Positions 1 to 6,716 of a stretch of 26,226 nucleotides of DNA are shown here, piece after piece. The translations under genes and the position numbers were made by a program. This stretch comes from Coprosoma sp963632935 (GTDB lineage: Bacteria > Bacillota_I > Bacilli_A > RF39 > UBA660). Position 1 is the stretch's first letter, and the number at the start of each line of letters is the position of its first letter. Under the pieces are notes generated by a model. It worked only from the letters and a program-made list of their open reading frames with translations. It made no database searches and had not been told where the DNA came from. The stretch spans positions 1 to 26,226 of the forward strand of contig CAVGWA010000020.1 of NCBI GenBank assembly GCA_963632935.1, read 5' to 3'.

Positions 1-1
1 T

Positions 2-1168
2 CATATTATATCACAGTGTGTAAATTTTCGTGTCCTAATATCTATCCTAACACCACTTAGTCAAAATAATGAGGTAGTGACACTTGATATTATATCTGAA
101 AAAGTTGAGATGATAAATAATAGGATTAGTCCTATACAAGATGAATATATAGAAAAATATTTTGCTGAAAAAGAATTAAACTTGAAGGCAACATTAGATT
201 ATAAAGAAGCTTTTGAAGATGCTAAATTTGTAATTATTAGTACGCCAACAAATTATGATTCTGAGAAAGATTATTTTGATACTTCATCAGTTGAAGACAT
301 AATTCAAAAAGTTAAAAGCATGAACATAGATACAACAATGGTTGTTAAATCTACAATACCAGTTGGTTTTATAAAATCAATGAAAGAAAAATATCAAATT
401 GAAAATATAATGTTTAGCCCAGAATTTTTAAGAGAAGGAAAAGCATTATATGATAATTTATATCCTTCTAGAATAATAGTAGGTGAAAAATCTGGAAGAG
501 CAGAAAAATTTGCTAATCTTCTAAAAGAAAACTGTTTAAAAGAAGATGTAGTAGTTAAATATATGGACTCTACTGAGGCTGAGGCAGTAAAATTATTTGC
601 AAATACATATCTTGCATTAAGGGTAGCATATTTTAATGAATTAGATACTTATGCAGAATTGAAAGGATTAAATACAAAAGATATTATAGATGGAGTATGT
701 TTAGATTCTCGTATTGGTAATCATTATAACAACCCTAGCTTTGGTTTTGGGGGATATTGTCTTCCAAAGGATAGTAAGCAATTAAAAGCAAATTATAAAG
801 ATGTTCCTGAAAATATTATTAGTGCAATAGTTGAATCTAACAGAACTAGAAAAAATCATATTGCAGATATGATCTTAAAAAAGAATCCAAAAGTAGTTGG
901 AATATATAGATTAACTATGAAGTCAGGTTCTGATAATTTTAGAGCAAGTGCAATTCAAGGTGTTATGAAAAGAATTAAAGCTAAAGGAATTGAAGTTGTT
1001 GTTTATGAGCCAACTTTGAAAGAAGATAATTTTTTTAATAGTAGAGTTATTACTGATTTAGAAAAATTTAAAAAAACATCTGATGTCATTATTGTAAATA
1101 GATTAGATGAAAATGTTATGGATGTAAAAGACAAAGTATATACAAGAGATTTATTTGCTAGGGATTAA
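2..1168 (+). CDS. ugd: UDP-glucose/nucleotide-sugar 6-dehydrogenase, 5' end cut or degenerate
   Basis: Nucleotide-sugar dehydrogenase of the UDP-glucose 6-dehydrogenase family, which oxidises the C6 hydroxyl of a UDP-sugar with two NAD+ to the uronic acid used for surface polysaccharides. The reading frame is open from base 2. The first usable start codon is GTG at 77, but it has no ribosome binding site and would begin inside the Rossmann fold. Visible family features are STPTNYD, the VVKSTIPVG strand, FSPEFLREGKALYDNL, the catalytic-cysteine loop GFGGYCLPKDSKQL, and a C-terminal NAD/UDP domain with GSDNFRASAI. From LSQNNEVVTLDI (base 56 on) the protein aligns well with the family. The residues just before it (QCVNFRVLIS) do not form the expected GxGYVG dinucleotide loop. 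Either the window edge cuts a gene whose first exonic bases are damaged, or the 5' end is rearranged and the gene is inactive. The family call is firm; activity is doubtful. Confidence 0.82.
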   Translation, partial: HIISQCVNFRVLISILTPLSQNNEVVTLDIISEKVEMINNRISPIQDEYIEKYFAEKELNLKATLDYKEAFEDAKFVIISTPTNYDSEKDYFDTSSVEDIIQKVKSMNIDTTMVVKSTIPVGFIKSMKEKYQIENIMFSPEFLREGKALYDNLYPSRIIVGEKSGRAEKFANLLKENCLKEDVVVKYMDSTEAEAVKLFANTYLALRVAYFNELDTYAELKGLNTKDIIDGVCLDSRIGNHYNNPSFGFGGYCLPKDSKQLKANYKDVPENIISAIVESNRTRKNHIADMILKKNPKVVGIYRLTMKSGSDNFRASAIQGVMKRIKAKGIEVVVYEPTLKEDNFFNSRVITDLEKFKKTSDVIIVNRLDENVMDVKDKVYTRDLFARD

Positions 1169-1188
1169 TATAAATTTTTTTATTACCA

Positions 1189-1217
1189 TTGATATATACC
1201 ATAATTAGTATTAAAAT
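1189..1217 (+). promoter_or_regulatory. sigma-A-type promoter for the Cys-rich secreted protein
   Basis: TTGATA at 1189-1194 and TAAAAT at 1212-1217, separated by 17 bp. Transcription would begin near 1224, almost directly at the AGGTGAG ribosome binding site (1225-1231), so the leader would be very short. Confidence 0.45.
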
Positions 1218-1272
1218 GTAGTTAGGTGAGAGAAAAGTAAAGAAGTTAGTTTTATTATTTTGTTTTGTAATT

Positions 1273-1854
1273 ATGTTTAGTTGTACTAAAGTGTCAGCTA
1301 ATATAATGTGTAATGATGGTACTACAAGTCCATCATGTGGTGATTGTCATAGAGGTTGCTGTTCTCATCATGGTGGATGTGCAGTTGGTAGTAGTTCAAA
1401 TAGTTCGAGTAATTCTAGTAGTTCAAGTAATTATAATAAATATAAAAATTATACATTTAAATATGTATATGGATGTACTGATAAAAATGCTATTAATTAT
1501 AATAGTTCGGCTAATATAAATGATGGAAGTTGTATTGCTAAAGTATTAGGATGTATGGATAAAAATGCTGATAACTACAATGAAAAAGCAAATGCAGTTG
1601 ATGGAAAATGTTTATATTCAACTACAGAAACTGTAACTAAAAAAATTAAATATAAAACCAAATATAAATTTTCTTTATTTAAAAGTGGAAAAGTATATAA
1701 AAAAGGTTTAAATGGGAAAAAAGAGATAACATATAAAATAACTAAAGATGAGAAAAATAATGTTGTTTCTAAAACTGTAGTAAATAAGAAAACTTTAGTA
1801 AAGAAAGTAGATAAGGTAATTTATACTAACAATATGAAGAAGTTAAAAGCATGA
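1273..1854 (+). CDS. secreted Cys-rich protein with two GC-D-NA-NY repeats; start codon apparently lost
   Basis: I do not know the function. Residues 13-36 form a Cys/His/Gly cluster (CNDGTTSPSCGDCHRGCC, then SHHGGC) resembling the DUF3761-type CSHHGG motif. A Ser/Asn linker follows, then two tandem copies of a Cys-bounded repeat, GCTDKNAINYNSSANINDGSC and GCMDKNADNYNEKANAVDGKC in short pieces, of a kind familiar from extracellular Bacteroidetes proteins. The last 70 residues are Lys/Thr-rich. ATG 1273 has no ribosome binding site. The frame is open upstream to TAG at 1219 and encodes a good signal peptide (VKKLVLLFCFVIMFS, then a CTKVSA cleavage region) directly behind AGGTGAG at 1225-1231. 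The codon at the expected initiation place, 1237, is GTA. The protein is therefore either started abnormally or silenced by start-codon loss. An exported location is inferred from the signal sequence and paired cysteines. Confidence 0.6.
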   Translation: MFSCTKVSANIMCNDGTTSPSCGDCHRGCCSHHGGCAVGSSSNSSSNSSSSSNYNKYKNYTFKYVYGCTDKNAINYNSSANINDGSCIAKVLGCMDKNADNYNEKANAVDGKCLYSTTETVTKKIKYKTKYKFSLFKSGKVYKKGLNGKKEITYKITKDEKNNVVSKTVVNKKTLVKKVDKVIYTNNMKKLKA

Positions 1855-1869
1855 TGAGTCATGTTTTTT
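1847..1869 (+). terminator. Rho-independent terminator
   Basis: Eight-bp stem AAGCATGA / TCATGTTT (one G-T pair) with loop TGAG, running into a T tract. It overlaps the stop codon of the Cys-rich protein gene. From here to about 2137 I see AT-rich DNA with no gene and no clear promoter. Confidence 0.6.
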
Positions 1870-2150
1870 ATTTATAAAATATGTATATTAATGATAAAAA
1901 TAGCAAATTAGAATCTTCTAAATATTTATTTTAAAATCAGAAATAAATTATTATAAAGAATGAACATAATGGTATTATAAATTTGTATTTATGTGATAAA
2001 GGTTTTATGAAATAATTTGATAAATAGATACAAAGTGTTTAATTTCAAACTTAAATTAACAATGCCATTATAATTTGCTTTTTTCTTTATATAATGATAG
2101 AATATTACCTAGTTTCATTTAAGTAGTAATATTTAAAAAGGAGACACGGT

Positions 2151-2633
2151 ATGAATAAAAAGGTTTTAAAAATAATTTTTTATTGGCTCTTAGTTATAAT
2201 TTGGATGGGTGTTATATTTACTTTTTCAAGTATGAATAATGGAAAGTCAAATGGAGTAAGTAAAGGATTAATTAATAACGCTATTAGTAAAACTGAAAAA
2301 ATCATAGAAAAGAATAATGAAAACAATAAAAAAATAGTTGATAAATTGAATTACCCCATTAGAAAATGTGCTCATGGAACGATATACTTAATATTATCAA
2401 TTTTAATTTTAATTTCATTTATAAATACTAATGAGATGTATAAAAATAATATAAAATTAACAATTATAATAACTATTTTAATATGTTTTTTATATGCATG
2501 TTCTGATGAAATTCATCAATTGTTTGTTAGTGGTAGAACAAGTAGTTTCATAGATGTTTTAATTGATACATTTGGAGCATTGGTTGGCTGTTTATTGTGT
2601 AAAGGAGTTTTAAAACATGAAAAACAAAGTTAA
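2151..2633 (+). CDS. VanZ-like family membrane protein
   Basis: Integral membrane protein of the VanZ-like family (PF04892), 160 residues. An N-terminal membrane segment (about 7-27) ends in the family signature IFTFSS. RKCAHGTIYLIL (about 71-82) is the conserved RK-AH motif. SDEIHQLFVSGR followed by DVLIDTFGALVG (about 120-148) is the conserved acidic/His loop and last helix. VanZ itself gives low-level teicoplanin resistance; the biochemical role of the wider family is not settled, so only an envelope function can be inferred. AAAGGAG lies at a suitable distance before the ATG. The 3' end overlaps the LCP gene by 17 bases, which suggests one transcript and perhaps a shared role in surface-polymer attachment. 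A second VanZ-like protein lies at 21907-22518. Confidence 0.85.
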   Translation: MNKKVLKIIFYWLLVIIWMGVIFTFSSMNNGKSNGVSKGLINNAISKTEKIIEKNNENNKKIVDKLNYPIRKCAHGTIYLILSILILISFINTNEMYKNNIKLTIIITILICFLYACSDEIHQLFVSGRTSSFIDVLIDTFGALVGCLLCKGVLKHEKQS

Positions 2634-4008
2634 AATATTTTTTTCTAGTATTATGATTATAATTTCATTAGTGTGTATATTATTTGTATTAAACACAAAC
2701 ATTATTCCAAATAAATATTTAATTTTATTTATAAGTTTAATGATTATTTTAAATTTAATATGTATTTTATTTTTATTTAAAAAAAATATGATATTAAATA
2801 TTACAGGTATAATTTTATATATTGTTTTAATTGGTACATCTTTATTTGGAATATATTATTCATCAAAGACAATAAACTTTTTAAATGAAAAATTTAATAA
2901 AGTAGTTGAAGTTAGTAAATATGATGTAATTGTATTAAAAGATTCAAATTACAAAAAATTAAATGATTTAAAGAATAAAAATATAGGTTATTTAAATATA
3001 AATACAAATATAAAAAATTTAAATTTAAAAGCAAATTATACTAAATATAATATAAATGATTTATATTATAAATTTATCAATGGAAATATTGATTCAATGA
3101 TTATAAATGATTCTTATTTAGATATTTTAGAAGATATATATGAAGGGTTTTCAAAAAAAATAAAAATAATTTATTCGTATGATATTAAAAAAGAAAAGAA
3201 AACAGAAAATAATATAAAATTAAAATCAATAAATATATATTTATCTGGTAGTGATAGTAGAAGTGATACATTAGCCCTTAAATCTAGAAGTGATGTTAAT
3301 ATGATAATCACTATAAATCCTTATACATATACTATTTTATTGACAAGTATACCGAGAGATTATTATGTTCAATTACATGGAACTAGTGGTTTGAAAGACA
3401 AATTAACTCATAGTGGAATATATGGAATGGATATGGGTAGACAAACATTAGAAGATTTATTTAATATAAAAATAGATTATTCAATTAAAGTTGGTATGCC
3501 TGCTGTTCCTAAGATAGTTGATTTAATTGATGGTGTTGATATTGATAGTGATAGAACATTCTCATCATTTCATATAAAAGGTTGGACAGTAAGTCAAGGA
3601 ATAAATCATATGAATGGAAAGCAAGCTTTAGCTTATGCGAGAGAAAGGTATGCATATCCAGAAGGTGATATTCATAGAATTCAAAATCAACAGCAGGTAT
3701 TAGAAGCTATATTTAATAAGATTATTAGTAATAAAAAATTATTATTAAAATATGATGATATATTAAATTCATTTAGTGAATTATATTCATCTGATATTCC
3801 AAAGGATTATATTTCTAAATTAATAAAGGAAGAAATAGAAACAGGAAAATCATGGAAGATAGAAAAACAATATGTAACCGGTCAAGGAACAAAAGCTGAA
3901 ACTTATTCGATGCCAGGGATGAATTTATATGTTATGAGTCCTGATATGAATTCGGTTAATGAAAAAGTTGCTGTAATTAATGAAGTATATAATAAAAATA
4001 ATGACTAA
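2617..4008 (+). CDS. LytR-CpsA-Psr (LCP) family glycopolymer ligase/transcriptional attenuator
   Basis: Membrane-anchored LCP protein, 463 residues. LCP enzymes move teichoic-acid or capsule-type polymers from undecaprenyl lipid carriers onto peptidoglycan outside the cell. Three hydrophobic segments (about 5-25, 33-52, 58-80) are followed by an extracytoplasmic region (about 100-200) that looks like a small periplasmic-binding-type fold (DLKNKNIGYLNINTN, SMIINDSYLDIL). The LCP domain proper starts at about 208: SGSDSRSD, the arginine-bearing IPRDYYVQ at about 246, DLIDGVDI, the basic/acidic cluster ALAYARERY and GDIHRIQNQQ at about 341-360. The key Arg and Asp residues are present. The middle domain is not part of the minimal LCP fold but occurs in some Firmicutes members. 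The gene overlaps the VanZ-like gene and starts behind AAAGGAG. Confidence 0.9.
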   Translation: MKNKVKIFFSSIMIIISLVCILFVLNTNIIPNKYLILFISLMIILNLICILFLFKKNMILNITGIILYIVLIGTSLFGIYYSSKTINFLNEKFNKVVEVSKYDVIVLKDSNYKKLNDLKNKNIGYLNINTNIKNLNLKANYTKYNINDLYYKFINGNIDSMIINDSYLDILEDIYEGFSKKIKIIYSYDIKKEKKTENNIKLKSINIYLSGSDSRSDTLALKSRSDVNMIITINPYTYTILLTSIPRDYYVQLHGTSGLKDKLTHSGIYGMDMGRQTLEDLFNIKIDYSIKVGMPAVPKIVDLIDGVDIDSDRTFSSFHIKGWTVSQGINHMNGKQALAYARERYAYPEGDIHRIQNQQQVLEAIFNKIISNKKLLLKYDDILNSFSELYSSDIPKDYISKLIKEEIETGKSWKIEKQYVTGQGTKAETYSMPGMNLYVMSPDMNSVNEKVAVINEVYNKNND

Positions 4009-4253
4009 AAGCCATTATTCATAAATTTGCTACAACACCCAGGATCATTATTAATAATTTGATTTTCTTCAGAGCATGAATATTGAGGTGTATAAGTGTG
4101 ATTATAAATATGTTTATTAATAACATGTGTATGAATTGGACAAATGTGTTTTACCTCGTGACAAAATTGACGTTCTACACAGTTTGTCATAACAGGTTCC
4201 ATAATAGGACAATTTTGCCTTGGCATGCATTTACCAAAATTCTTTTTAAACAT
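4005..4253 (-). CDS. CotD-like spore coat protein
   Basis: Small protein of 82 residues, rich in Cys (10), His and Asn, with the CotD-family core HICPIHTHVINKHIYNHTY followed by PQYSCSEEN. CotD of Bacillus subtilis is a late mother-cell inner-coat protein made under sigma-K and GerE; assembly into the spore coat is inferred here from that similarity. The start ATG follows a strong AAGGGGG ribosome binding site 7 bases upstream. It converges on the LCP gene, sharing 4 bases at the 3' ends. A sigma-K/sigma-E-like -10 element precedes it (see 4276-4284). The overlapping plus-strand frame at 4083-4280 has no ribosome binding site and no family features, and is a shadow. Confidence 0.75.
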   Translation of the reverse strand: MFKKNFGKCMPRQNCPIMEPVMTNCVERQFCHEVKHICPIHTHVINKHIYNHTYTPQYSCSEENQIINNDPGCCSKFMNNGF

Positions 4254-4275
4254 TATGTATCCCCCTTATCTAGTT

Positions 4276-4284
4276 TATAATATG
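4276..4284 (-). promoter_or_regulatory. possible sporulation (sigma-K/E-type) -10 element
   Basis: On the minus strand the bases read CATATTATA, fitting the CATAnnnTA -10 pattern of sigma-K promoters, 23 bases upstream of the CotD-like start codon. GTCATATT, resembling a sigma-E -35, lies 17 bases upstream, which is longer than usual; a clean sigma-K AC at -35 is not seen. Suggestive because of the gene it precedes, but weak in an AT-rich region. Confidence 0.3.
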
Positions 4285-4452
4285 AACATTTGTGCTTTTT
4301 GAATATGACATTAACACAATTAATAAGTTTTTAAAATTATTAGAATATGTGAAGGATATTAATAAATGAATATTAAAAAATAAAAAAATTTATGACGAGC
4401 TTAATCATTATAGTAAAAAAAATAATCCTATATGGATTTTTTTTGGTATAAA

Positions 4453-4584
4453 AATTTTTAAAGCACTTAGTAAATTAATTTCAAAATTATCTAAAAACAT
4501 ATTAAATGAAAAAGGTATTTATAAGATGTATTAATAATAATTGAAATGAATGCTTCATATATAAAACTAAGTGCTTTAAAAATT
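4453..4584. repeat. perfect 19-bp inverted repeat around 94 bp
   Basis: AATTTTTAAAGCACTTAGT at 4453-4471 is matched exactly in reverse complement at 4566-4584. Just inside, AATTTCAAAATTAT on the left and ATAATTGAAAT on the right also pair imperfectly, so the whole could fold as a long interrupted hairpin. No T tract follows, so it is not a simple terminator. The arrangement fits a small MITE-like remnant or a structured RNA; target-site duplications are not evident. Confidence 0.55.
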
Positions 4585-4591
4585 CAAAAAA

Positions 4592-4957
4592 TTAGTTTTC
4601 TAACTTTTTAAATATTTCTTCTACTGGTAATATTTCATTTTTATCTTTGTAGTATGGTTTTAAGTGTAGATGAAAGTGTTTTACTTCCTGAACGTCACCA
4701 TTATTTTGAATTAAAGTTAAACCAGATATGTTTAATTTTTCTTTTAGTAATGTATTTATTTTTTTTGCTATATTCATTATATGAATTAATGTTTTATCAT
4801 CAATGTCAAATAAATCTTTATAATGTTTTTTTGGAATAATTAAAGTATGTCCATTAGAATCAGGGTTTACGTCTAAAAATACTTTAACTATTTCATCTTC
4901 ATATAAAGTATATGAAGGAATTTCATTATTAATAATTTTACAAAATATGCAATCCAT
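4592..4957 (-). CDS. hinT: HIT-family (histidine triad) nucleotide hydrolase
   Basis: Histidine-triad protein of 121 residues, probably a purine-nucleoside phosphoramidase or dinucleotide hydrolase of the HinT type, cytosolic. CIFCKIINNEIP (near the N-terminus) carries the two zinc-ligand-like cysteines common in this branch. NPDSNGHTLIIPKKHY is the central strand, and HFHLHLKP near residue 100 is the H-x-H-x-H catalytic triad. I start it at the ATG before DCIFCKI because GGTGAT lies 6 bases upstream; an in-frame ATG six codons earlier has no such site. It is divergent from sufC. An exact 8-5-8 palindrome lies just upstream (4984-5004), near the expected transcription start. Confidence 0.9.
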   Translation of the reverse strand: MDCIFCKIINNEIPSYTLYEDEIVKVFLDVNPDSNGHTLIIPKKHYKDLFDIDDKTLIHIMNIAKKINTLLKEKLNISGLTLIQNNGDVQEVKHFHLHLKPYYKDKNEILPVEEIFKKLEN

Positions 4958-4983
4958 TTTTATCACCATTTTCATTTTATCAG

Positions 4984-5004
4984 TATTTACAAAATGTGTA
5001 AATA
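4984..5004. promoter_or_regulatory. 21-bp palindrome upstream of the HIT gene
   Basis: TATTTACA - AAATG - TGTAAATA is a perfect 8-bp inverted repeat with a 5-bp centre. On the minus strand a TATAAT (5013-5018) lies directly upstream, so the palindrome would cover about +1 to +22 of the HIT transcript. It could be an operator for an unknown dimeric repressor or an RNA hairpin in the leader. I cannot assign it to a known regulator. Confidence 0.4.
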
Positions 5005-5176
5005 TGTTTTCTATTATATCTTCAATTCTTTTTTTAACTTTAATATTCCATCATTGGTTGTAGTTTCACCAGTTGATGTTTTAATAGTACCATATTTATT
5101 TATCATTATTATCTAAATTTTCTTTTTATATTCAAAAAAATCAAGAAAAATGTTAAAATATATAAAGGTGATTGAA

Positions 5177-5926
5177 ATGAATATTTTAAAGATAGAAGAT
5201 TTAACTGTAGAAGTTTTTGGAAAGGTAATTTTAAATGATTTTAATTTAGAAATAAAATCAGGTGAGATACATGTTATTATGGGACCTAATGGTACCGGAA
5301 AATCTACTTTAACTAAGGTTATTATGGGTGATAATAATTATAAGATTGTTAAAGGAAAGATTTCTTATAATGATAAAGTAATAAATGATTTGCCTGTTAA
5401 TGAAAGAGCTAAATTAGGTATTTTTTTAGGTATGCAGATGCCACTTGCAATCGAGGGCGTTAGTAATGCAGATTTTTTAAGAAGTGCTTTGAGGGCTAAA
5501 GAAGGAGAAAATTTTAAACTATTACCATTTGTTAATGAGGTAGATAAGCTTATAGAAAAATTAAAAATGAATAAGGATATGCTTAATAGAAATGTAAATG
5601 ATGGCTTTTCTGGTGGTGAAAGAAAGAAAAATGAAATTTTACAGATGTGTATTTTAAAACCTGATGTTGTTTTGCTTGACGAAATTGATTCGGGTTTAGA
5701 TGTTGATAGTTTAAAGATAGTTGGTGAGAATGTTATGGATTACTATAATGATAAAAAGCCTGCCATTTTGCTTGTTACACATTATCAAAGATTACTTGAT
5801 TATATTACTCCTGATTATATTCATATTATGAGTGGTGGTAAAATAGTTAAAAGTGGTGATAAATCACTTGCTTTAGATATTGAAAAATATGGTTTTAATA
5901 AGTTTACTGGAGAAGAGCATGAATAA
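5177..5926 (+). CDS. sufC: Fe-S cluster assembly ATPase SufC
   Basis: ABC-type ATPase of the SUF iron-sulfur assembly machine, 249 residues, cytosolic, normally partnered with SufB and SufD. Walker A GPNGTGKST is at residues 36-44. The SufC-type stretch GIFLGMQMPLAIEGVSN follows, then signature SGGERKKNE, Walker B VVLLDEIDSGLDVD, and the switch His in LLVTHYQRLL. The start is set at the ATG behind AAAGGTGAT; the frame extends nine codons further up to an ATG with no ribosome binding site. It is the first gene of sufC-sufD-sufS. Its stop overlaps the sufD start, implying translational coupling. Confidence 0.95.
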   Translation: MNILKIEDLTVEVFGKVILNDFNLEIKSGEIHVIMGPNGTGKSTLTKVIMGDNNYKIVKGKISYNDKVINDLPVNERAKLGIFLGMQMPLAIEGVSNADFLRSALRAKEGENFKLLPFVNEVDKLIEKLKMNKDMLNRNVNDGFSGGERKKNEILQMCILKPDVVLLDEIDSGLDVDSLKIVGENVMDYYNDKKPAILLVTHYQRLLDYITPDYIHIMSGGKIVKSGDKSLALDIEKYGFNKFTGEEHE

Positions 5927-6710
5927 GATAAAGATAGAAAATGATGAGGTAAAAATATTAGATAATGATGAAAATATTGAAATTAAAATAGATTCTGCAG
6001 ATAAATTTCTAAATGTTAAAACGGTAAAAATTAAAATATGTGCGGATACTGATATTATTTTTGATATTTATAATACTGATGTTAAATATGATTTTTATTT
6101 TAATATTTTAAAAGATGTACATGCTAATATATATGAATTAAAACGTGGAGAAGAATATAAGTTTCAATATAAATATTATTTAGAGGAATATAGTTATTTA
6201 AATGTTGAAAAAATTAATGATGGAAATATTATTAATGAGATGTATTTAGTTAATTTAAATGGTATTAAGTCTAAGATTGATTTTAATTTAAAAACTATTA
6301 GTAAAAAGCAAGAAAAGTATAATTTTTTAGTTTATCATAATGCGAAAAGTACTATTAGTAACATAGTAAATAATGGGGTTAATATTTTGGATGGTAAATT
6401 GGAGTTTAATGTATCTGGTTTTGTTTCAAATGGAATAGTTGATTGTGATATTAATCAAAGTGGTAGAATTATTAATATGACAAATAATACTTGTGTAATA
6501 AAACCCAACCTATTTATTGATGAAAACGATGTAACTGCAAATCATAGTGCACTTATAGGTACCTTTTCATTTGATGAGATATTTTATTTAATGAGTAGAG
6601 GTATTTGTAAGAAGGATGCGGAAAATTTATTAACTCAAGGTTTTCTTTTAAAAAATATTACCTATTATAAAGACAGTTTAAAAGAAATTATAGATAAGTA
6701 TTGGAGGTGA
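5919..6710 (+). CDS. sufD: SufD-like Fe-S assembly scaffold protein (short form)
   Basis: SufB/SufD-family protein, 263 residues, well under the 420-440 residues of classical SufD. The N-terminal half is divergent and strand-rich. The C-terminal end is the conserved part: CDINQSGRIINMTNNT, then IKPNLFIDENDVTANHSA with the conserved His, and FDEIFYLMSRGICKKDAENLL. It forms the beta-helical partner of SufB in the SufBC2D complex that builds the cluster. The ATG overlaps the last eight bases of sufC and has GGAGAAGAG upstream. An earlier in-frame ATG lies within sufC and is unlikely. Only the SufBD core is recognisable, but the operon position supports SufD rather than SufB. Confidence 0.85.
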   Translation: MNKIKIENDEVKILDNDENIEIKIDSADKFLNVKTVKIKICADTDIIFDIYNTDVKYDFYFNILKDVHANIYELKRGEEYKFQYKYYLEEYSYLNVEKINDGNIINEMYLVNLNGIKSKIDFNLKTISKKQEKYNFLVYHNAKSTISNIVNNGVNILDGKLEFNVSGFVSNGIVDCDINQSGRIINMTNNTCVIKPNLFIDENDVTANHSALIGTFSFDEIFYLMSRGICKKDAENLLTQGFLLKNITYYKDSLKEIIDKYWR

Positions 6711-6716
6711 TATAAA

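Larger units (their letters stand above)
4254..4591. other. 338-bp stretch without a convincing gene
   Basis: Apart from the CotD-like promoter region, this interval holds a perfect 19-bp inverted repeat (listed separately) and one plus-strand frame from about 4290 to 4532. That frame is broken by a TGA at 4367-4369 and encodes a Lys/Ile-rich peptide (WIFFGIKIFKALSKLI near the middle) with no start codon behind a ribosome binding site. It may be a decayed small gene; I recognise no family. Confidence 0.35.

Noticed and set aside
1313..1519. 68-residue frame inside the Cys-rich protein gene
   Set aside because: Different frame of the same repeats, hydrophobic Val/Ile runs from AT-rich codons, no ribosome binding site.
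4083..4280. 65-residue plus-strand frame over the CotD-like gene
   Set aside because: The minus-strand product has the conserved CotD core and a strong ribosome binding site; this frame has neither.
4990..5110. minus-strand frame starting MINKYGTIKTSTGE upstream of the HIT gene
   Set aside because: Only about 30 codons, no ribosome binding site, ends at TAA; no family recognised, though a frameshifted extension towards the HIT gene was considered.
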